A stretch of 64,000 nucleotides of DNA from Heterohyrax brucei (taxonomy: Eukaryota > Chordata > Mammalia > Hyracoidea > Procaviidae), in NCBI GenBank assembly GCA_028571685.1, contig CM053140.1, positions 147,607,701-147,671,700 on the forward strand, in the 5' to 3' direction. The position numbers and the translations under genes were made by a program. A model generated the notes under the pieces. That model ran no database searches. It saw only the letters and a list, made by a program, of their open reading frames with translations, and was not told where the DNA came from. Positions 21,600-33,991 of this stretch are shown piece by piece; the stretch's first letter is position 1; each line of letters starts with the position of its first letter.

Positions 21600-24535
21600 T
21601 TTTTGAAAAAATGTTTTATTGTGTTTGAAGTGATAGTTTACAATCCAAGTCAATTTACTATCTAGAACCCCGCTTCCACACCACTGTGCAACTCTACCTG
21701 CTCTCCCAACCTTGTGACAGCACATTCCTGCTTTCTATCCTGTACATCCTGTATTCACTCAACCACCTCCAGTCTCCCACCCCAGTACCCATCTTGCCTC
21801 TGGACAAGAGCTGCTCAGACAGCCTCATGAATATATTTAAGTCAAGAAGCACATTCTTCTACAGCATCACTCGATGTCTTATAGTCCAGTCCAGTCTTTC
21901 TCTGAAGAGTTGCCTTCCATACTCTTCTAAGCTCTGGGCTAATGAGGAGTTTGGGGACCATGTCCTCAGTGGGGCCTAGTGGTCTGGTAGACCATCAAGT
22001 ATGGTCTTTTAATAGAGTACTAGTTGTATACAACCATTTTTCCCCAATTTCTTTGGGAACTTTATGCTGTCTTCTCTAAAAGGGCAGTCATTGGTGGTGG
22101 CCAGCCACCTTCCAGTTCTTGCAGATTTAGCCTAAGTTCATAGGATACCTCCTATCTCCTGGGCTCATATTTTCCTCATGTGTTTGATGCCCTTCTTTTT
22201 CTTTCTGCTTCAGGTCCATTGGGATCAATTAATGCTACTTAGAGGACCATTTGCTGGCGTTTAAGACACCAGATGCCGCTCACCAAAGTGGGATGCAGAA
22301 CATTTTCTTAAAAAAAAATAAATAAGCTTAGTTATGTCAATTAGCCTAGGTGTCTCCTGATACTATGGTCCCAAGGTCCCCAGCTCTGCTACTCTGTCCT
22401 TCAAAAAATATTGTCTTGTATTTAGAAAACCTTTTAGATTTTGGTGTAGTCCAGTTGTACTAACCTCCCCGCATGCTGTCGCTCCCTTCACCTAAACCAA
22501 TTCCTTTCTACTGTCTAATCTATAAGTACCCTCTTTCCTTCCCTGCCTTGTAAACATCAAAGAATATTTTCTTCTGTGCTTAAACCTTGTTTTGAGTCCT
22601 TGTAATAGTGGTTGCACACAGTATTTGCCATTTTGCAATTGATAATCTGACTCAACATAATGTCTTCCAAATTACTGTTGTTATAAGATGTTTCCTAAGA
22701 TTCTCATTGTTCTTTACCATTCTATAGTGTTCCATTGTGTGAATATACCATGTTTGTTTATCCATTCATCTGTCAATGTGAACCTAGGTTGATTCCATCT
22801 TTTTACTATTGTGAACAGTGCTGCATTTGTCTGCATTTATCATGTGCATTTATCTGTTTGTGTGACAGTCCTTATTTCTCTAGGATATATTCCAAGAAGT
22901 GGGATTGCTGGATCAGATGGTATTTCTATTTCTAGCTTTTCAAGAAACTGCCAAATCAATTTACAAAGTGGTTGTACCTCTCAAGCATGTATTACTTTGT
23001 GTTTTTGGATTAATGCCAGTCTTGCTGGTGTGAGATGGTATCTCACTGCAGTTGTCATTTGGATTTCTCTAGTGACTAGTGATTGTGAGAATTTTCTCAT
23101 GTGACTTTTGGTTGCCTGTATGTCTTCTTTGGTGAAGTGCCTGTACATATCCTTTGCCCATTGTTTAACTGGGTTATTAGCCTTTTTCTTGTTGAGGTTT
23201 TGTAGTGCCTTGTAGATTGTGGAGATTAGATGCCAATCAGATTCATGATAGCCAAAAATTCTTTCCCAGTCTGTAATTAGTCTTTTCATTCTTTTGGTGT
23301 AGTCTTTGGATGAGCATAAGTATTCTATTTTTAGGAGTTTTCAGTTATCTATTTTCTCTTTTGGTGTTTGTACATTGTTACTAATGTTTTCTATGCCATA
23401 TATTAGGGCTCCTAGCATTGTCCTTATTTTTATTTCCATGACCTTTTTGTTTTATATTTTATATTTAGGTCTTTGATCCATTTTGAGCTAGTTTTTATTC
23501 ATGCTCTTGTTTTGGTTTTTTGCAGATGGATATCCAGTTATGCCAAAGCATTTGTTGAAGAGACTGTCTTTTCCCCAGTTTACAGACTTTGGACCTTTGT
23601 CAAATATCAGCTGCTCATAGATGGGTGATGTTATATTTTGATTCTGTGTTGTTCCAGAGGTGTATGTATCCATTTTTGTAGCACTATCAGGCTGTTTTGA
23701 CTACTGTGGCAGTGTAATAGGTTCAAAGTCAGGTAGTGTGAGTCCTCCACTTTGTTCTTCTTCATTAATGCTTTACTTTTCTGGGGCTTCTTCCCTTTGC
23801 ATGCGAAGTTGGTGATTTGTTTCTCCATTTTATTAAAGAAACACCATTAGAATTTTCATTGGGATTGCACTGTAACTATAGATCAATTTGGCTACTAGAG
23901 TAGACATTTTCACCATATTTACTTTTCTTATCCAAGGTAAGTTTCTCCACTTAAGTAGGTCTTTTTTGGTTTCTTAAAGTAGAGTCTTCTAATTTTCTTT
24001 GTGTAGGTCTTTCACGTCTATGGTTTGATTTTTTCCTGGGTACTTTATATTCTTGGGGGTGATTGTAAATGTTACTGATTTGGTGATTTCTTCTTTGATG
24101 GTCTCTTTGTTGCTGTAAAGGAATCCAATTGACTTAGGTATGTTTATTTTATATCCTCATAATCTGCTGAACTCTTCTGTTTCAATAGTTTGTGTGTAGG
24201 GGTATGTGTGTGTATGTATACTTTAGGGTATTCTGTGTATAAGATCTTGTCATCAGCAAATAGGGATACTGTTACTTCTTCCTTACTAATTTAGTGCCAT
24301 TTATTGCATTATTTTCCTAATGGTTCTGTCTAGAACCTCCAGGACAATGGTGACAATAGGTGTCCTTGCTGGTTCCTGTTCTCAAGAAGAATGCTTTCAG
24401 ATTCTCCCATTAGGATAATGTTGGCTGTTCGCTTTGCATGGATGCCTGTTACTATGTTGTGGAATTTTGTTCTATTTTAGTTTTGCTAAGAGTTTTTAAC
24501 ATGAATGGATATTGGACAAAGTCCAATAAAATCAA
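21600..24535 (-). mobile_element. L1, 3' end to mid ORF2, 5' truncated
   Basis: The sequence starts with the complement of the tail (ATGTTTTATTGTGTTTGAAG) and continues through the 3' untranslated region. The complement of the late ORF2 follows, with ATTCCAAGAAGTGGGATTGC, GATGGATATCCAGTTATGCC and GGTCTTTGATCCATTTTGAG. It stops near GAATGGATATTGGACAAAGT. The reading frame is broken many times. An immediately adjacent second L1 end begins at 24540. Confidence 0.8.
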
Positions 24536-24758
24536 ATGGGTCTTGTCTCAAAAACAATTAAAAAAATTATTATGAATAAGTGGAAATTTACAATCCAAGT
24601 AAATTTCCCACATCTCTGCAACTCTATCCACTCTCCTCACCCTGTGACAGCACACTGTTCTTTTTCACTCTTTACTTCCAATATCTACTCAACCAAAACT
24701 TGTCCCTTCTTCTCTACCCTCTCCTCTCCCCTCTAAAAAGAAATCAGCAGGACAGCCT

Positions 24759-24796
24759 CATATATATATATATATATATGTATACACATATATACT
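24759..24796. repeat. TA-rich microsatellite
   Basis: About ten TA units are followed by TGTATACACATATATA. The tract lies in the 3' untranslated region of the L1. Confidence 0.85.
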
Positions 24797-25426
24797 GAAC
24801 CTTGAAGTACACATACCACAAGTGTCCCTCTGTGTCTCCAAGTCCAGTCCATTCTTTGTTTGAAGTGTTGGCTTCAGTACTGGTTTCAGCTCTGGGCTAG
24901 CAGCTAGCCTAGGAGCCATGTTTTCAAGGAACTTTCCAGGTTGTGGAACCATCAGTTCTGGTCTTTAATAGAGTTCTTGCTCTGCACACCTCTTTATCTT
25001 ATGCCACATCACAGATTCTACATTGTATCCCCTATCAGGGCTGTCTTTGGTGGTAACCAGGCACTATTTAGTTCTTTTGGTCTCATGCTGATGTGGTGTC
25101 CCAATTATATGGGTTTTTCTGTCTCCTGGGCTCATTTTTCCTTGTCTTTGGTGTTCTAGTTGTCATCTGTTCTAGGTGGATTGGGACCACTTGGTGTTCC
25201 TCATATAGCAGCTTGCTGGCTTTTAAGACCCCAGATGCCACTCAGCAATATGGAGTGCAGAAGGCTCTCTTATAAAGAGACTAGTTATGCCAGTTGAACT
25301 TGATTTCCCCTGAAAACATGGTCCCCAGAGCATGCTACTCTGTCCTTTGAAATGTTGGGTTGAATGTAGTCTAGTTATATTGACCTGCTTTCTACTGTGT
25401 GCTGTCACTCCCTTCACCTAACCAAA

Positions 25427-25600
25427 TTCCTAACCGTGGTGGCATAGTAGTTAAGTGCTATGGCTGCTATCTAAAGGTCAGAAGTTCAAATCTGCCAGCT
25501 GCTCCTTGGAACCTCTATGGAACAGTTCTAATCTGTCCTATAGGGTTGCTATGAGTCAGAATCAACTTGATGGCACTGGGTTTAGTTTTTTTGGTTTACC
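25427..25600 (+). mobile_element. AfroSINE inserted in L1
   Basis: The copy runs from about CCTAACCGTGGTGGCATAGT to GGTTTAGTTTTTTTGGTTT. ACCTAA occurs on both sides (near 25417 and 25600), giving a short probable target duplication. Confidence 0.85.
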
Positions 25601-26385
25601 TAATCTATAAACAACGCTCTACCCTTCCTCCCCACTCCTGTATCCATTAAAGAGTATTTTCTTCTGTGCATGAGTCTTATTCTTAAGACCTTATAATAGT
25701 AGTTGCATACAATATTTGTCCTTTTGCAGCTGACTGATTTCACTTGGCATAATGTCTTCCAGCAGATTCCAGGTTATGAGATTTTTTCCTAAGATTATCA
25801 TTGTTCTTTATCACTGCATAGTACTCCATTGTGTGTGTACCATAGTTCATTTATCAATTGATCTCTTGATGGCTGCCTAGGTTGATTCCATTGTTTTGCT
25901 GTTGTGGACAGTGCTGCAAAAAATTTTGTGTTTATATATCTGCTCGTGTGACAGCCCTTATTTGTGTAGGATATATTCCAAGCAGTAGAACTGCTGGATC
26001 ATACAGTATTTCTAGTTCTAGCTTTTTAAGAAAGTGCCAATTTGCTTTCCAAAAAAGTTGTACCATTTTACATTCCTACCAGCAGTGTGGAAGAGTTCCA
26101 ATCTCTCCACAGCCTCACCAACATTTGCTGTTTTTTGTTTTTTGGATTAGTGCCAACCTTGCTGGGGTGAGACAGCATTTCATTGTAGTTTTGATTTGGA
26201 TTTCTGTAATGGCTAATGACTGTGAACATTTCTTCATGTGTCTTTTGGCTGCCTGAATGTCTTCTTTGAAGAAGTGTCTGTCTGTATCCTTTCTGCCCAT
26301 TGTTTAATTGGGTTTTGTCTTTTTCTTATTGCTATTTTGTGATACCTTGTAGATGATGGAAATTAAACATCAAAAACTGATTTTT

Positions 26386-27506
26386 AAAGAAAGCTTTCTC
26401 AAGAGCAGGAGGGCCTATTGCCTGTACCAACGGCTGAGATGACTCATTGAACAAGTCGTTTCAAACTATCAGGCCTCTGCAACGTCTCTGAACCACTTGT
26501 TTAATTCAAAGACTAGGTTTCAGAAATCTTTTGAACAAAGTATCCCCTTCTGTTTTGTTCTCAGTGTTGCCTATGTTTGTCTCAGCCTGTCTCTTAGTCT
26601 TATGACCTTAAGTCCACTGCCTCCTGCATTTCCAGGAGCACACTGACAAATACACGGTACGCTTCTGATTCTGTAGCTAATAATCACTGCAACAAGCATG
26701 GAGTCTTTTAACACCATATGGCCAGAAAATATACATATATTTTTCTTTTATTCCATTTCCTTTAGTTAACTTTCTTGCAGTTTTATTCCTACTTTTCTTC
26801 AATTTTAATAAGACTCTTTATACTATAAAACGTGTTTTATAATGTATTCTTTTTCTTGAGATTTATAAAATAAGATTAATATGTGATTAGCTAATTTAAT
26901 TTGATAAAGCATATGATCTTGGTCTTATAAAACATTTTGTATGCCTCAAAGGCTTTGCCTTTGTTCTACACATGGGCAGAATAGACTGATATTTTAAGGT
27001 TTCCTGTGACTAGAAAGGTATGGAAAATCTGACTGATTTATATTGTGTTCTGACTTCCTGAGGCAGCGTTCCTAATGGTACTCCATGTTAGTCATACCAT
27101 GAGACAAAGTTTGCTGGTTTGTTTTTTTCTTTTTTTCAACCAAAACTCAACCTAGAACTGCATATTTAAGTTTTACTTTTTGTCTCTTAGTTTTAATTTT
27201 TATGGAATTTTATAGTAGCAGCAACTTTATTTTATAAACTTGTTTCTTTTGGGAGATGATTCTACAAGTATCTAAGAAGAAGGATGCCTGGTTTAATTTT
27301 CAAAATTGTTTTTAAAAATTAAACCATGTGACTATTTAACATGCTCTTGCCATTTTATAATTGTGCTTATTATTAGCATCACATAAGATTATGTTCTGTA
27401 TTGTTCTACTCTAATCACTTCCTGTGTGAGAGTCACATTTTTTTAATAACAATGTTTGTTGTTCTTTGGAACAAGAACCATATCTTTGAGTTCTATTGTA
27501 TCCCCT
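26386..27506. other. Unassigned AT-rich sequence
   Basis: I recognise no repeat family or gene. It contains several T-rich runs. Confidence 0.4.
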
Positions 27507-28076
27507 TGTTATGAATTGAATCACATCCCCTAAAAATGTGCATAGCAATTTGACTGCACTATGACGGCCAGTGTTGTGTAGTTGCTCTCCAATTTGTGAT
27601 TTACCCATGTTACAAATCCCAATCTCTGCCTGTGGTTATCAGGGCACGATCGGATTTGGTTAAAGAAGATTATGGTGGGACTGTAACATCCTTACAAAGG
27701 CCTCCTCCTGGATCCAATGTAAAGGGAGTTTCCCTGGGTAGGGCTTGTACCACCTTTTAAACTTCTATTCTACAAGACATAAAAGAAAAGGGAAGTGAGC
27801 AGACAGTTGTGGACCACAAACTATGAAGAAAGCAGCTCTGGGAGCACAGCCTGGCCGTTGGACCTGAGGTTCCTGCTCTGAGATGCTCCAGACAAAACAA
27901 CAACTTATGTATCACATAGACCTTCCTCCAGAGCTGACACAGAGAGAAATCCTTCTCTGGATCAGTGCCCTGAATTCGAACTTGTAGCCCACTGGACTGT
28001 GAGAGAATAAACTTCTCTTTGTGGAAGCCATCTACTTGTGCTATTTCTGTTACAGTAGCACTAGACGGCCAAGACA
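27507..28076 (+). mobile_element. MaLR-like solitary LTR
   Basis: It runs from TGTTATGAATTGAATCACAT to ACGGCCAAGACA, with CCCCT and CTCCT as probable target duplication. GAGAGAATAAACTTCTCTTT contains the polyadenylation signal. No internal retroviral genes are attached. Confidence 0.75.
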
Positions 28077-29050
28077 CTCCTAAAGCCTGTAGCATTACGC
28101 TAGATACATAGTATGCAGAGGCTCATCTGATAAATAGATATTTATGTCATGTTCCATGAATTTTATTATGATGTCTTATTTGTTGGTTGTCGTTGTGGTT
28201 TTTGTTGTTGTCTTTCATTTATTTTGACCATACTCTGTAGAAACATTTTAGACTTTTCTAAAATGTCTAACTTAGCAATGAGGAGATTTACTGATTATTT
28301 GTATATAATGTGTTGGTGATTTGAATCTTTCCCTTAAGAATGAGAACAGAGATGGGGATATTTAATCTTTCTGAAAATGTATTTCTCTGTTCCTTGTTTT
28401 TCACGGCTTTTTATTAGTACAGTATGACATGGCACTGAAACCAGATCATTTAGTATTTCTGTGTTTTAATGGAGGAAATTTTCTGGGCTTCAGTTTCCTG
28501 GTTTTCGAAATTGGTTCCAAAATAATAGTAACTACCTCATAAGGTTGTTATGGGGATTCAACGAGTTTGTTCATTTAAATCTAATAACACAGTTATTAAT
28601 ACATAGTGAGGAACAAATGTTGGCTGTTACTATTAGGCCTTCTTTATTTAGAGTTAATAGTTTTCATTCTTTGCTAAGTGTATCTTCGTAATGATTTTGT
28701 TAAATGCTTCTTAGAGCGATAACATTTTAAGAACTGTGTAAACCAATGGCTTTCATAAAAAAGCCTATTCTAAAACTTCTTTCTAGAGGTTAAAAGGGCA
28801 GAGAGGCAGGAAATTTTTATTTTTCTAGTACCACAGTTAGTCCTTCTATCTTTTCTTCAGCAAGAATTTTAAAGATACAAATGTGTGTTAAAGATATAAA
28901 TGTGAGTCAACACGATCTATGGAACTGAAGATCTGATACTGAAAGAGAGTCAGAAACACAAATAATCTCTCTCTGTTGAAAGAGGCAAGAATATCAGTTA
29001 AGTGGGTTATAATGGGACATGCAATGTGATGTCGTAGTCATGTGCCTAAT
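28077..29050. other. Mostly unassigned sequence
   Basis: A MIR remnant lies at 28490-28632. A 20-base local direct repeat (AAAGATACAAATGTG and AAAGATATAAATGTG) occurs at 28871-28906. Nothing else is recognised. Confidence 0.4.
28490..28632 (+). repeat. MIR SINE remnant
   Basis: CTTCAGTTTCCTGG, TACCTCATAAGGTTGTTATG and ATACATAGTGAGGAACAAAT follow the MIR 3' half in order. Confidence 0.65.
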
Positions 29051-29062
29051 AGAAGGGAGCAA

Positions 29063-29225
29063 CCCTCTGCCTGGAGAACTTTCTTTGAGCAGTTAATGTA
29101 TATGAATTTAGTCTTGAAGGTGGAGTGAGAGTGTACCAGGCAAAGAAGAGAAGAATCATTCCATACAGGAACTAGCACATGCAGAAGCATACAGTCACAG
29201 AATGACTTGGAATTGAGAAATTGTG
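29063..29225 (-). repeat. L2 3' region fragment, reverse
   Basis: GTCTTGAAGGTGGAGTGAGA, CATTCCATACAGGAACTAGC and ACATGCAGAAGCATACAG follow the reverse complement of the L2 3' region. Open frames overlapping it are incidental. Confidence 0.5.
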
Positions 29226-29623
29226 AAAAGCCCATACCTTCTGGAGCTTACATAGCACGTGATTAGAAGCAGAGGTCAATAAAGTTTGAAAAATGAATAA
29301 GGTTATGTTGCGGAAGATTTCTTTTTCTTTATATATCAAGCTACAGAGGTTGTATTTTATTCTATAAGTGGGCGGGGGCCTGTAGTAAGAACTATTTTTC
29401 TGTTTTTCTTCCAGCAAGAAGATAACATGACCATTAACAGAGTGACATTATCTGGAAGGCAGCTAGTGCCAGACAGAATTAAGTTTAAATGTTAGCTCCA
29501 GTACTTGGCAGCCAGCCCTGTTTCCTAGAATAAATTTAGAAAGGCTGAAATATAAGTAAGTGGGTTATAATGGGATATAGAATGTGTAAGTCACTTAATC
29601 TTCTTTCATGCAGTTATACCATA

Positions 29624-30120
29624 TGTCTTAATTTTCTAATGCTGCTGTAACAGAAATACCACAAGTGAATGGCTGCAGGAAAGAGAAGTTTATCCCCTCA
29701 CAGTTCATTGGGCTAGAAATCCAAATTCCGGGCACTGATTCCAGAGCAAAGTTCTTTCTCTATTGGCTCTGGAGAAAGGTCCTTGTCATCTGTCTTCCTT
29801 TGGTCTGGGAGCAACTCAGCCCAGGAACCTTAGGTCCAAAGGATGCATTCTGCTCCAAGTACTGCCTTCCTTGTTGTATGGGGTCCATATGTCTCTCGTG
29901 GACTTCTGTCTTTTGTATCTCAAAGGAGATTTGCTTAAGACCCTATTCAGTCAGTGTAACTGCTGCTGATGCATCTTATTAAATCACAGTGATAGAATTT
30001 ACAACATATAGGAAAATTCCATCCAATGACAAAATGGTGGACAATCATATGACACTGGGAATCATGGCCCAGTAAAATTGATACATACAGGTTTTGAGGG
30101 ACACAATTAAATCCACAGCA
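29624..30120 (-). mobile_element. MaLR-like solitary LTR with perfect target duplication
   Basis: It runs from TGTCTTAATTTTCTAATGCT to TTAAATCCACAGCA. CCATA at 29619-29623 is repeated exactly at 30121-30125. This is the cleanest LTR insertion in the window and fixes the ends of the family as TGTC and (G)ACA or AGCA. Confidence 0.85.
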
Positions 30121-30125
30121 CCATA

Positions 30126-32300
30126 AAAATACAACCTTGCTGTGTATGAGCCTTGCAAGCATTAAAGAAACTGATGGTTTTTAAATATCTGACATGGTAC
30201 CTGGCATGCAGTTGACATTCAAAAAGTCTCTTCTCCCTTACTATTTAGGAAGATATCTCTGAGGACAGTGTGGAAAATAGATTACAATAGACACATAACA
30301 GAAAGAAGCATAAGGACCCAGAAGAGGGTCTCATGCAGAAGACCTTGAAAATATAGTCTTTGGCATGCTGAAGAAAGGTGGAACTGGAAAGACATTTCTT
30401 GTCTGAGGTAAAATCTGCGGAATGTTGTGGCTGTTTGAAATAGCTAATTTAAAGAGAGGGAGAATAACACTGAGATTTTTTAGCTTAGGAGGCTTAAAAC
30501 ATTTCTTATGTGTTAGGGAGAGTTCTTGGATATAGAAACAGTTAATTTGCTCAGCTGCTGACCATCCAGAAATACCTTGGAAGAAAAGACTAGTGATCGG
30601 CTTCTGAAATATCAGTCGCTGAAAACTCTATGGAGCACAGTTCTATTTCGATGTACATGAGGTCTCTATGAATTGGAATTGATAAATGAACAACTGATTT
30701 TTATGCATTATGTATCATGTAGGTATTCAGGAGAAATAAGGTGTGTTTTATTCCTTGAGGATCTGAGAATCTATCAGGAAGACAGACACCTACGTGAGTA
30801 GACATCATGTAATAAACCTCATGCAGAGATCCATATTCGATGCAGAGTATTTGTATAAGCATCTTTTTTTTTTTTAAGTCTTTTCCCAGTGGGAGGAATA
30901 ATTTACCACTTGGTTGAACTGCTGTTAAATTATGTGAGCACTGTCAGATCTCAGAACTTATTAATTGTAGTTACCATGTATTTTCAGCACTAAATTTCCT
31001 AACTCTGTCTTTTATCCCTTATATATAATAGTTTGAATTATTTTGTAAATTATATTCTTTAGTATAATTAGAGGCATCTCATTAAGATCTAAGAAAAACA
31101 CTTCCATTCCTTGCGTGCAATATCTTGTAATCATAAGACTCATCAGTTCTTTAAATGACTCGTAAGATTGACAAGAAATGGAAAGAACCGTTGAGAATAA
31201 TAAGAAAGAGAAAGTTAACTTACAGCAACATATAAAGAAATGAGATATTTCTAGAGAAGTCGCCAGCTCTTTTGATTATTAATTTTCTTTCTCCTAGACT
31301 GACTAATAGGTGACATTTTCAGTAAATTGTACTTTCTCAGACTTTCTGTACTAGTGTTAATCTACATCACCATAGCATATGTATCCCAAGCATTACTCTT
31401 AACTTTTTTGAGGTTCCTAGTGCAGCTTCCTTATGTTCTTTTGCCTAGCACCAAGAAAAAAAAATCATTTTTCCAAAATTTCTTGTCTTTTCTGCTATAC
31501 TGACCCATTGTAATTATCTTGTGTTCCTTTAATCTTTGTAGTCTGAATTAAATGAAGAATTCACAATTAAGTCTGTAATAAGTTTCCACCAGAACTTCAA
31601 TTCATCCTGATGGTTTTTTAAAGCACATAATGCTGGGAAGAGTTAGAAGAAGAGAGGTCAGATGGTTCTTGGTAACGTGGTGATGTATTTCAACTAAGAA
31701 CAATGAGGAAAGAGAACACAGTGAAACACGCCAAAGGAAAAAGTGGGGCCCCAAGGAAACAAGATTAATAAAGGAATAGAAAATAAAATAAATGAGGTGT
31801 TAAATGTGCGTCTTTCTTTAAGATGGCAGCAGAATCTGAAAGTACCTGTCAGTGAAAAGAAGCAAGTGATTGGCAGTCAGTCACCATGGTAGCTGATGAA
31901 GAAAGCAGGGTGGGACACTTATTTATTTAAGGAAAAGCATAACTTCTAAAGCCTCAGAGATGGTTTCTAGTAGAAAAGAAAATCCTTTGTAAAGATGGGT
32001 GCTTGAAGAGCTTATGCCAGTGTTCTATTTCCTGACCGAATTTGTGGTCAGGTGTTCGTTCTGTTACAATTCATTGAGTAGTACACTAATATTTTGACCA
32101 CCTTTCTATATGAATGTTATACTTCGGTTAAAAAGAAAAAGGTAACAAGTAGATAGATACTTGGCTGCTGGTTTATTAAACTCTGTACTTTTTTTTTTTT
32201 TAGCGCGTCACAGATTACCTAAACCCCTTCGTCATTTGTGTCTTTCTGAAATGAGCTGGTGGTTTTTTTCTAACTCAAGTTAATTCAAGAAACTTTTTTA
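30126..32300. other. Mostly unassigned sequence
   Basis: A SINE-like remnant lies at 30576-30690 and an L2-like patch near 30735-30850. The rest, including 31000-32300, shows no gene or repeat that I recognise. Confidence 0.4.
30576..30690 (+). repeat. Old AfroSINE-related fragment
   Basis: ATCAGTCGCTGAAAACTCTA, GGAGCACAGTTCTATTTCGA and TATGAATTGGAATTGATAAA match an older SINE subfamily with a different body. The tail is eroded. Confidence 0.55.
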
Positions 32301-32309
32301 ATGTTTGTT

Positions 32310-32590
32310 TAAATGTGCCAGATACCAAAAAAAGAAGAAGAAAAGAAGGCCTGCCTTCAGGAATTTCACCCTCGTGGGGAGTAGGGAGGAGCAGTGCAAT
32401 GGGATGAGAACAGCAGCCCAGATGGGCTGACAGTAGGAGGTAAAAGCGGGAATACAATGGAGGCAGTAATGAGGATAAGGAAGGGCTTTGTTCAGGAGGT
32501 AATTTTAGAGCCAATAAGTCAATTCATACTTAAGCAGAAATTTCCCAAGGTGGGAAAAGGCATTTCAGACAAAGGCAAAAGCATGTTTCA
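32310..32590 (-). repeat. L2 3' region fragment, reverse
   Basis: The order GCCTGCCTTCAGGAATTTCA, GGGCTTTGTTCAGGAGGTAA, GGCATTTCAGACAAAGGCAA follows the reverse complement of the L2 3' region. The open frames on both strands here are incidental. Confidence 0.5.
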
Positions 32591-32595
32591 CGCAG

Positions 32596-32615
32596 ACGCG
32601 CGCGTGCACGCGCAC
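32596..32615. repeat. CpG-rich alternating purine-pyrimidine tract
   Basis: Twenty bases alternate purine and pyrimidine without a break (ACGCGCGCGTGCACGCGCAC), with six CpG steps. Such a tract can adopt Z-DNA. It sits at the edge of an L2 fragment. Confidence 0.8.
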
Positions 32616-32916
32616 CGCTTCCCCCACCCCCACATAACCTATTTGTAAGGAGGTCCGTATAACCAAGTTATAAATTCCTAGGTTGCATGAATAGAAAAGA
32701 CAGGAATAGAACCCATTAAACACGTTAGAAGCCCCTAAGTGAAGAAGTGGTGAGGAGATAATCCCATGTCCTCCTCGCCTCATGTTACTAATCTCTTAGT
32801 TACCATCAAGACAGCACAGATGACACATTGCCTGGTCCTGTGCCATCTTGATCATTAGTACCATACCAATGTAGGATGAAAAAAATTCAAGAAAATACTA
32901 AACCCCACCTCCCCCC

Positions 32917-33079
32917 AAAAAACAAACTCACTGCCATCAATTCAATGCCAACTCACAGAGACCCTATAAAACAGAGTAGAACTGCCCCACAGAGTTTCCA
33001 AGGAAGGCTTTGGAGATTCGAACTGCCGGCCTTTTGGCTAGGAGACGTAGCACTTGATCACTACACCATCAGGGTTTCC
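32917..33079 (-). mobile_element. AfroSINE
   Basis: A reverse copy with an A-rich tail at the left and CACCATCAGGGTTTCC at the right. It forms an inverted pair with the copy at 33151. Confidence 0.85.
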
Positions 33080-33150
33080 TGTACTAAGCTGTAAAGTAAC
33101 TACTGCAAAATCCAACAAAACTCTTAACTTTTTTTCCGATTACTATTTCA

Positions 33151-33313
33151 GTGGAAACCCTGGTGGTGTGGGAATTAAGTGCTATACCTGCTCACGGTGA
33201 GCAGTTCAGATCCTCCAGTTGCTCCTTGGAAACTCTATGGAGAAGTTCTACTCTATCCTACAGGGTTGCTATGAGTTGGAATCCACTCAGCAGCACTGGG
33301 TTTGAGTTTTTGG
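33151..33313 (+). mobile_element. AfroSINE with perfect 11-base target duplication
   Basis: The copy is full length. TTACTATTTCA occurs at 33140-33150 and again at 33314-33324, which fixes both ends and shows target-primed insertion. Confidence 0.95.
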
Positions 33314-33424
33314 TTACTATTTCAACGCGTTTTAATGACAAATATAAACTTTTTTCCTCATATTGTTCTGTTTTTCAGGGTATATTAAGAACAGAGAGCT
33401 AAAGACCAAACAATAGTTGAAATC

Positions 33425-33670
33425 ATAGATAACATTTACTGATGTTTTACTGTATCCCAGGCACTACAATAAATTCTGTATATAGATTTTTTTTTCTTGG
33501 AACCATCCCAACAGCTTTATAGGGAATATACTATTATTATTACTATAACTGTTATTGTTATTAGACATAAAGAAATTGAGGCTTGGAGAGACCATCCTTT
33601 CCATGGTTGCATAACTAAGCTGTGACTGAGCTGAGACCGACTGACTAGGCAGTCTGTCTGCAGAGCCTGA
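33425..33670 (+). repeat. MIR SINE, fairly complete
   Basis: The order CATTTACTGATGTTTTACTG, TCCCAGGCACTACAATAAAT, GAAATTGAGGCTTGGAGAGA, CATAACTAAGCTGTGACTGA follows MIR from its core to its 3' part. Confidence 0.7.
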
Positions 33671-33835
33671 AGTCTATGCCTGGCTATCACGGTCAACAGT
33701 CTTAGTGTACACCAAAGTAAATGTATCGTCAAGGGCCTTTGCAATGTTCTTTAAACTTCAGAGTCATTCATCTATCCAGCAAATCTGTAATGAGTACACT
33801 TACTACATGCCAGCACTATGGTGGACATTGAGGAC

Positions 33836-33991
33836 ACCCACCCACTGCCGTCGAGTCTATTCTGACTCACAGCAAGCCCATAGACAGAGTAGAATTGCCT
33901 TGTAGAGTTTCTAAGGAGTGCCACATGGATTAGAACTGCTGACTTTTTGGTTAGCAGCTATAGCACATAACCACTATGCCACCAGGTTTTC
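33836..33991 (-). mobile_element. AfroSINE inserted in L2
   Basis: A reverse copy with CACTGCCGTCGAGTCTATTC on the left and CACCAGGTTTTC on the right. Confidence 0.85.

Larger units (their letters stand above)
24540..26385 (-). mobile_element. Second L1 3' end, reverse, split by a SINE
   Basis: It repeats the order of the previous element (TTTACAATCCAAGTAAATTT, CCAGATGCCACTCAGCAATA, ATTGTGTGTGTACCATAGTT) and stops near 26385. It is an independent, shorter insertion. A SINE lies at 25427-25600 and a TA repeat at 24759. Confidence 0.8.

Noticed and set aside
25882-26256. 124-codon plus-strand open frame
   Set aside because: It is antisense to late ORF2 and the 3' region of a minus-strand L1; the same frame pattern recurs in the L1 copy at 22.8-23.1 kb.
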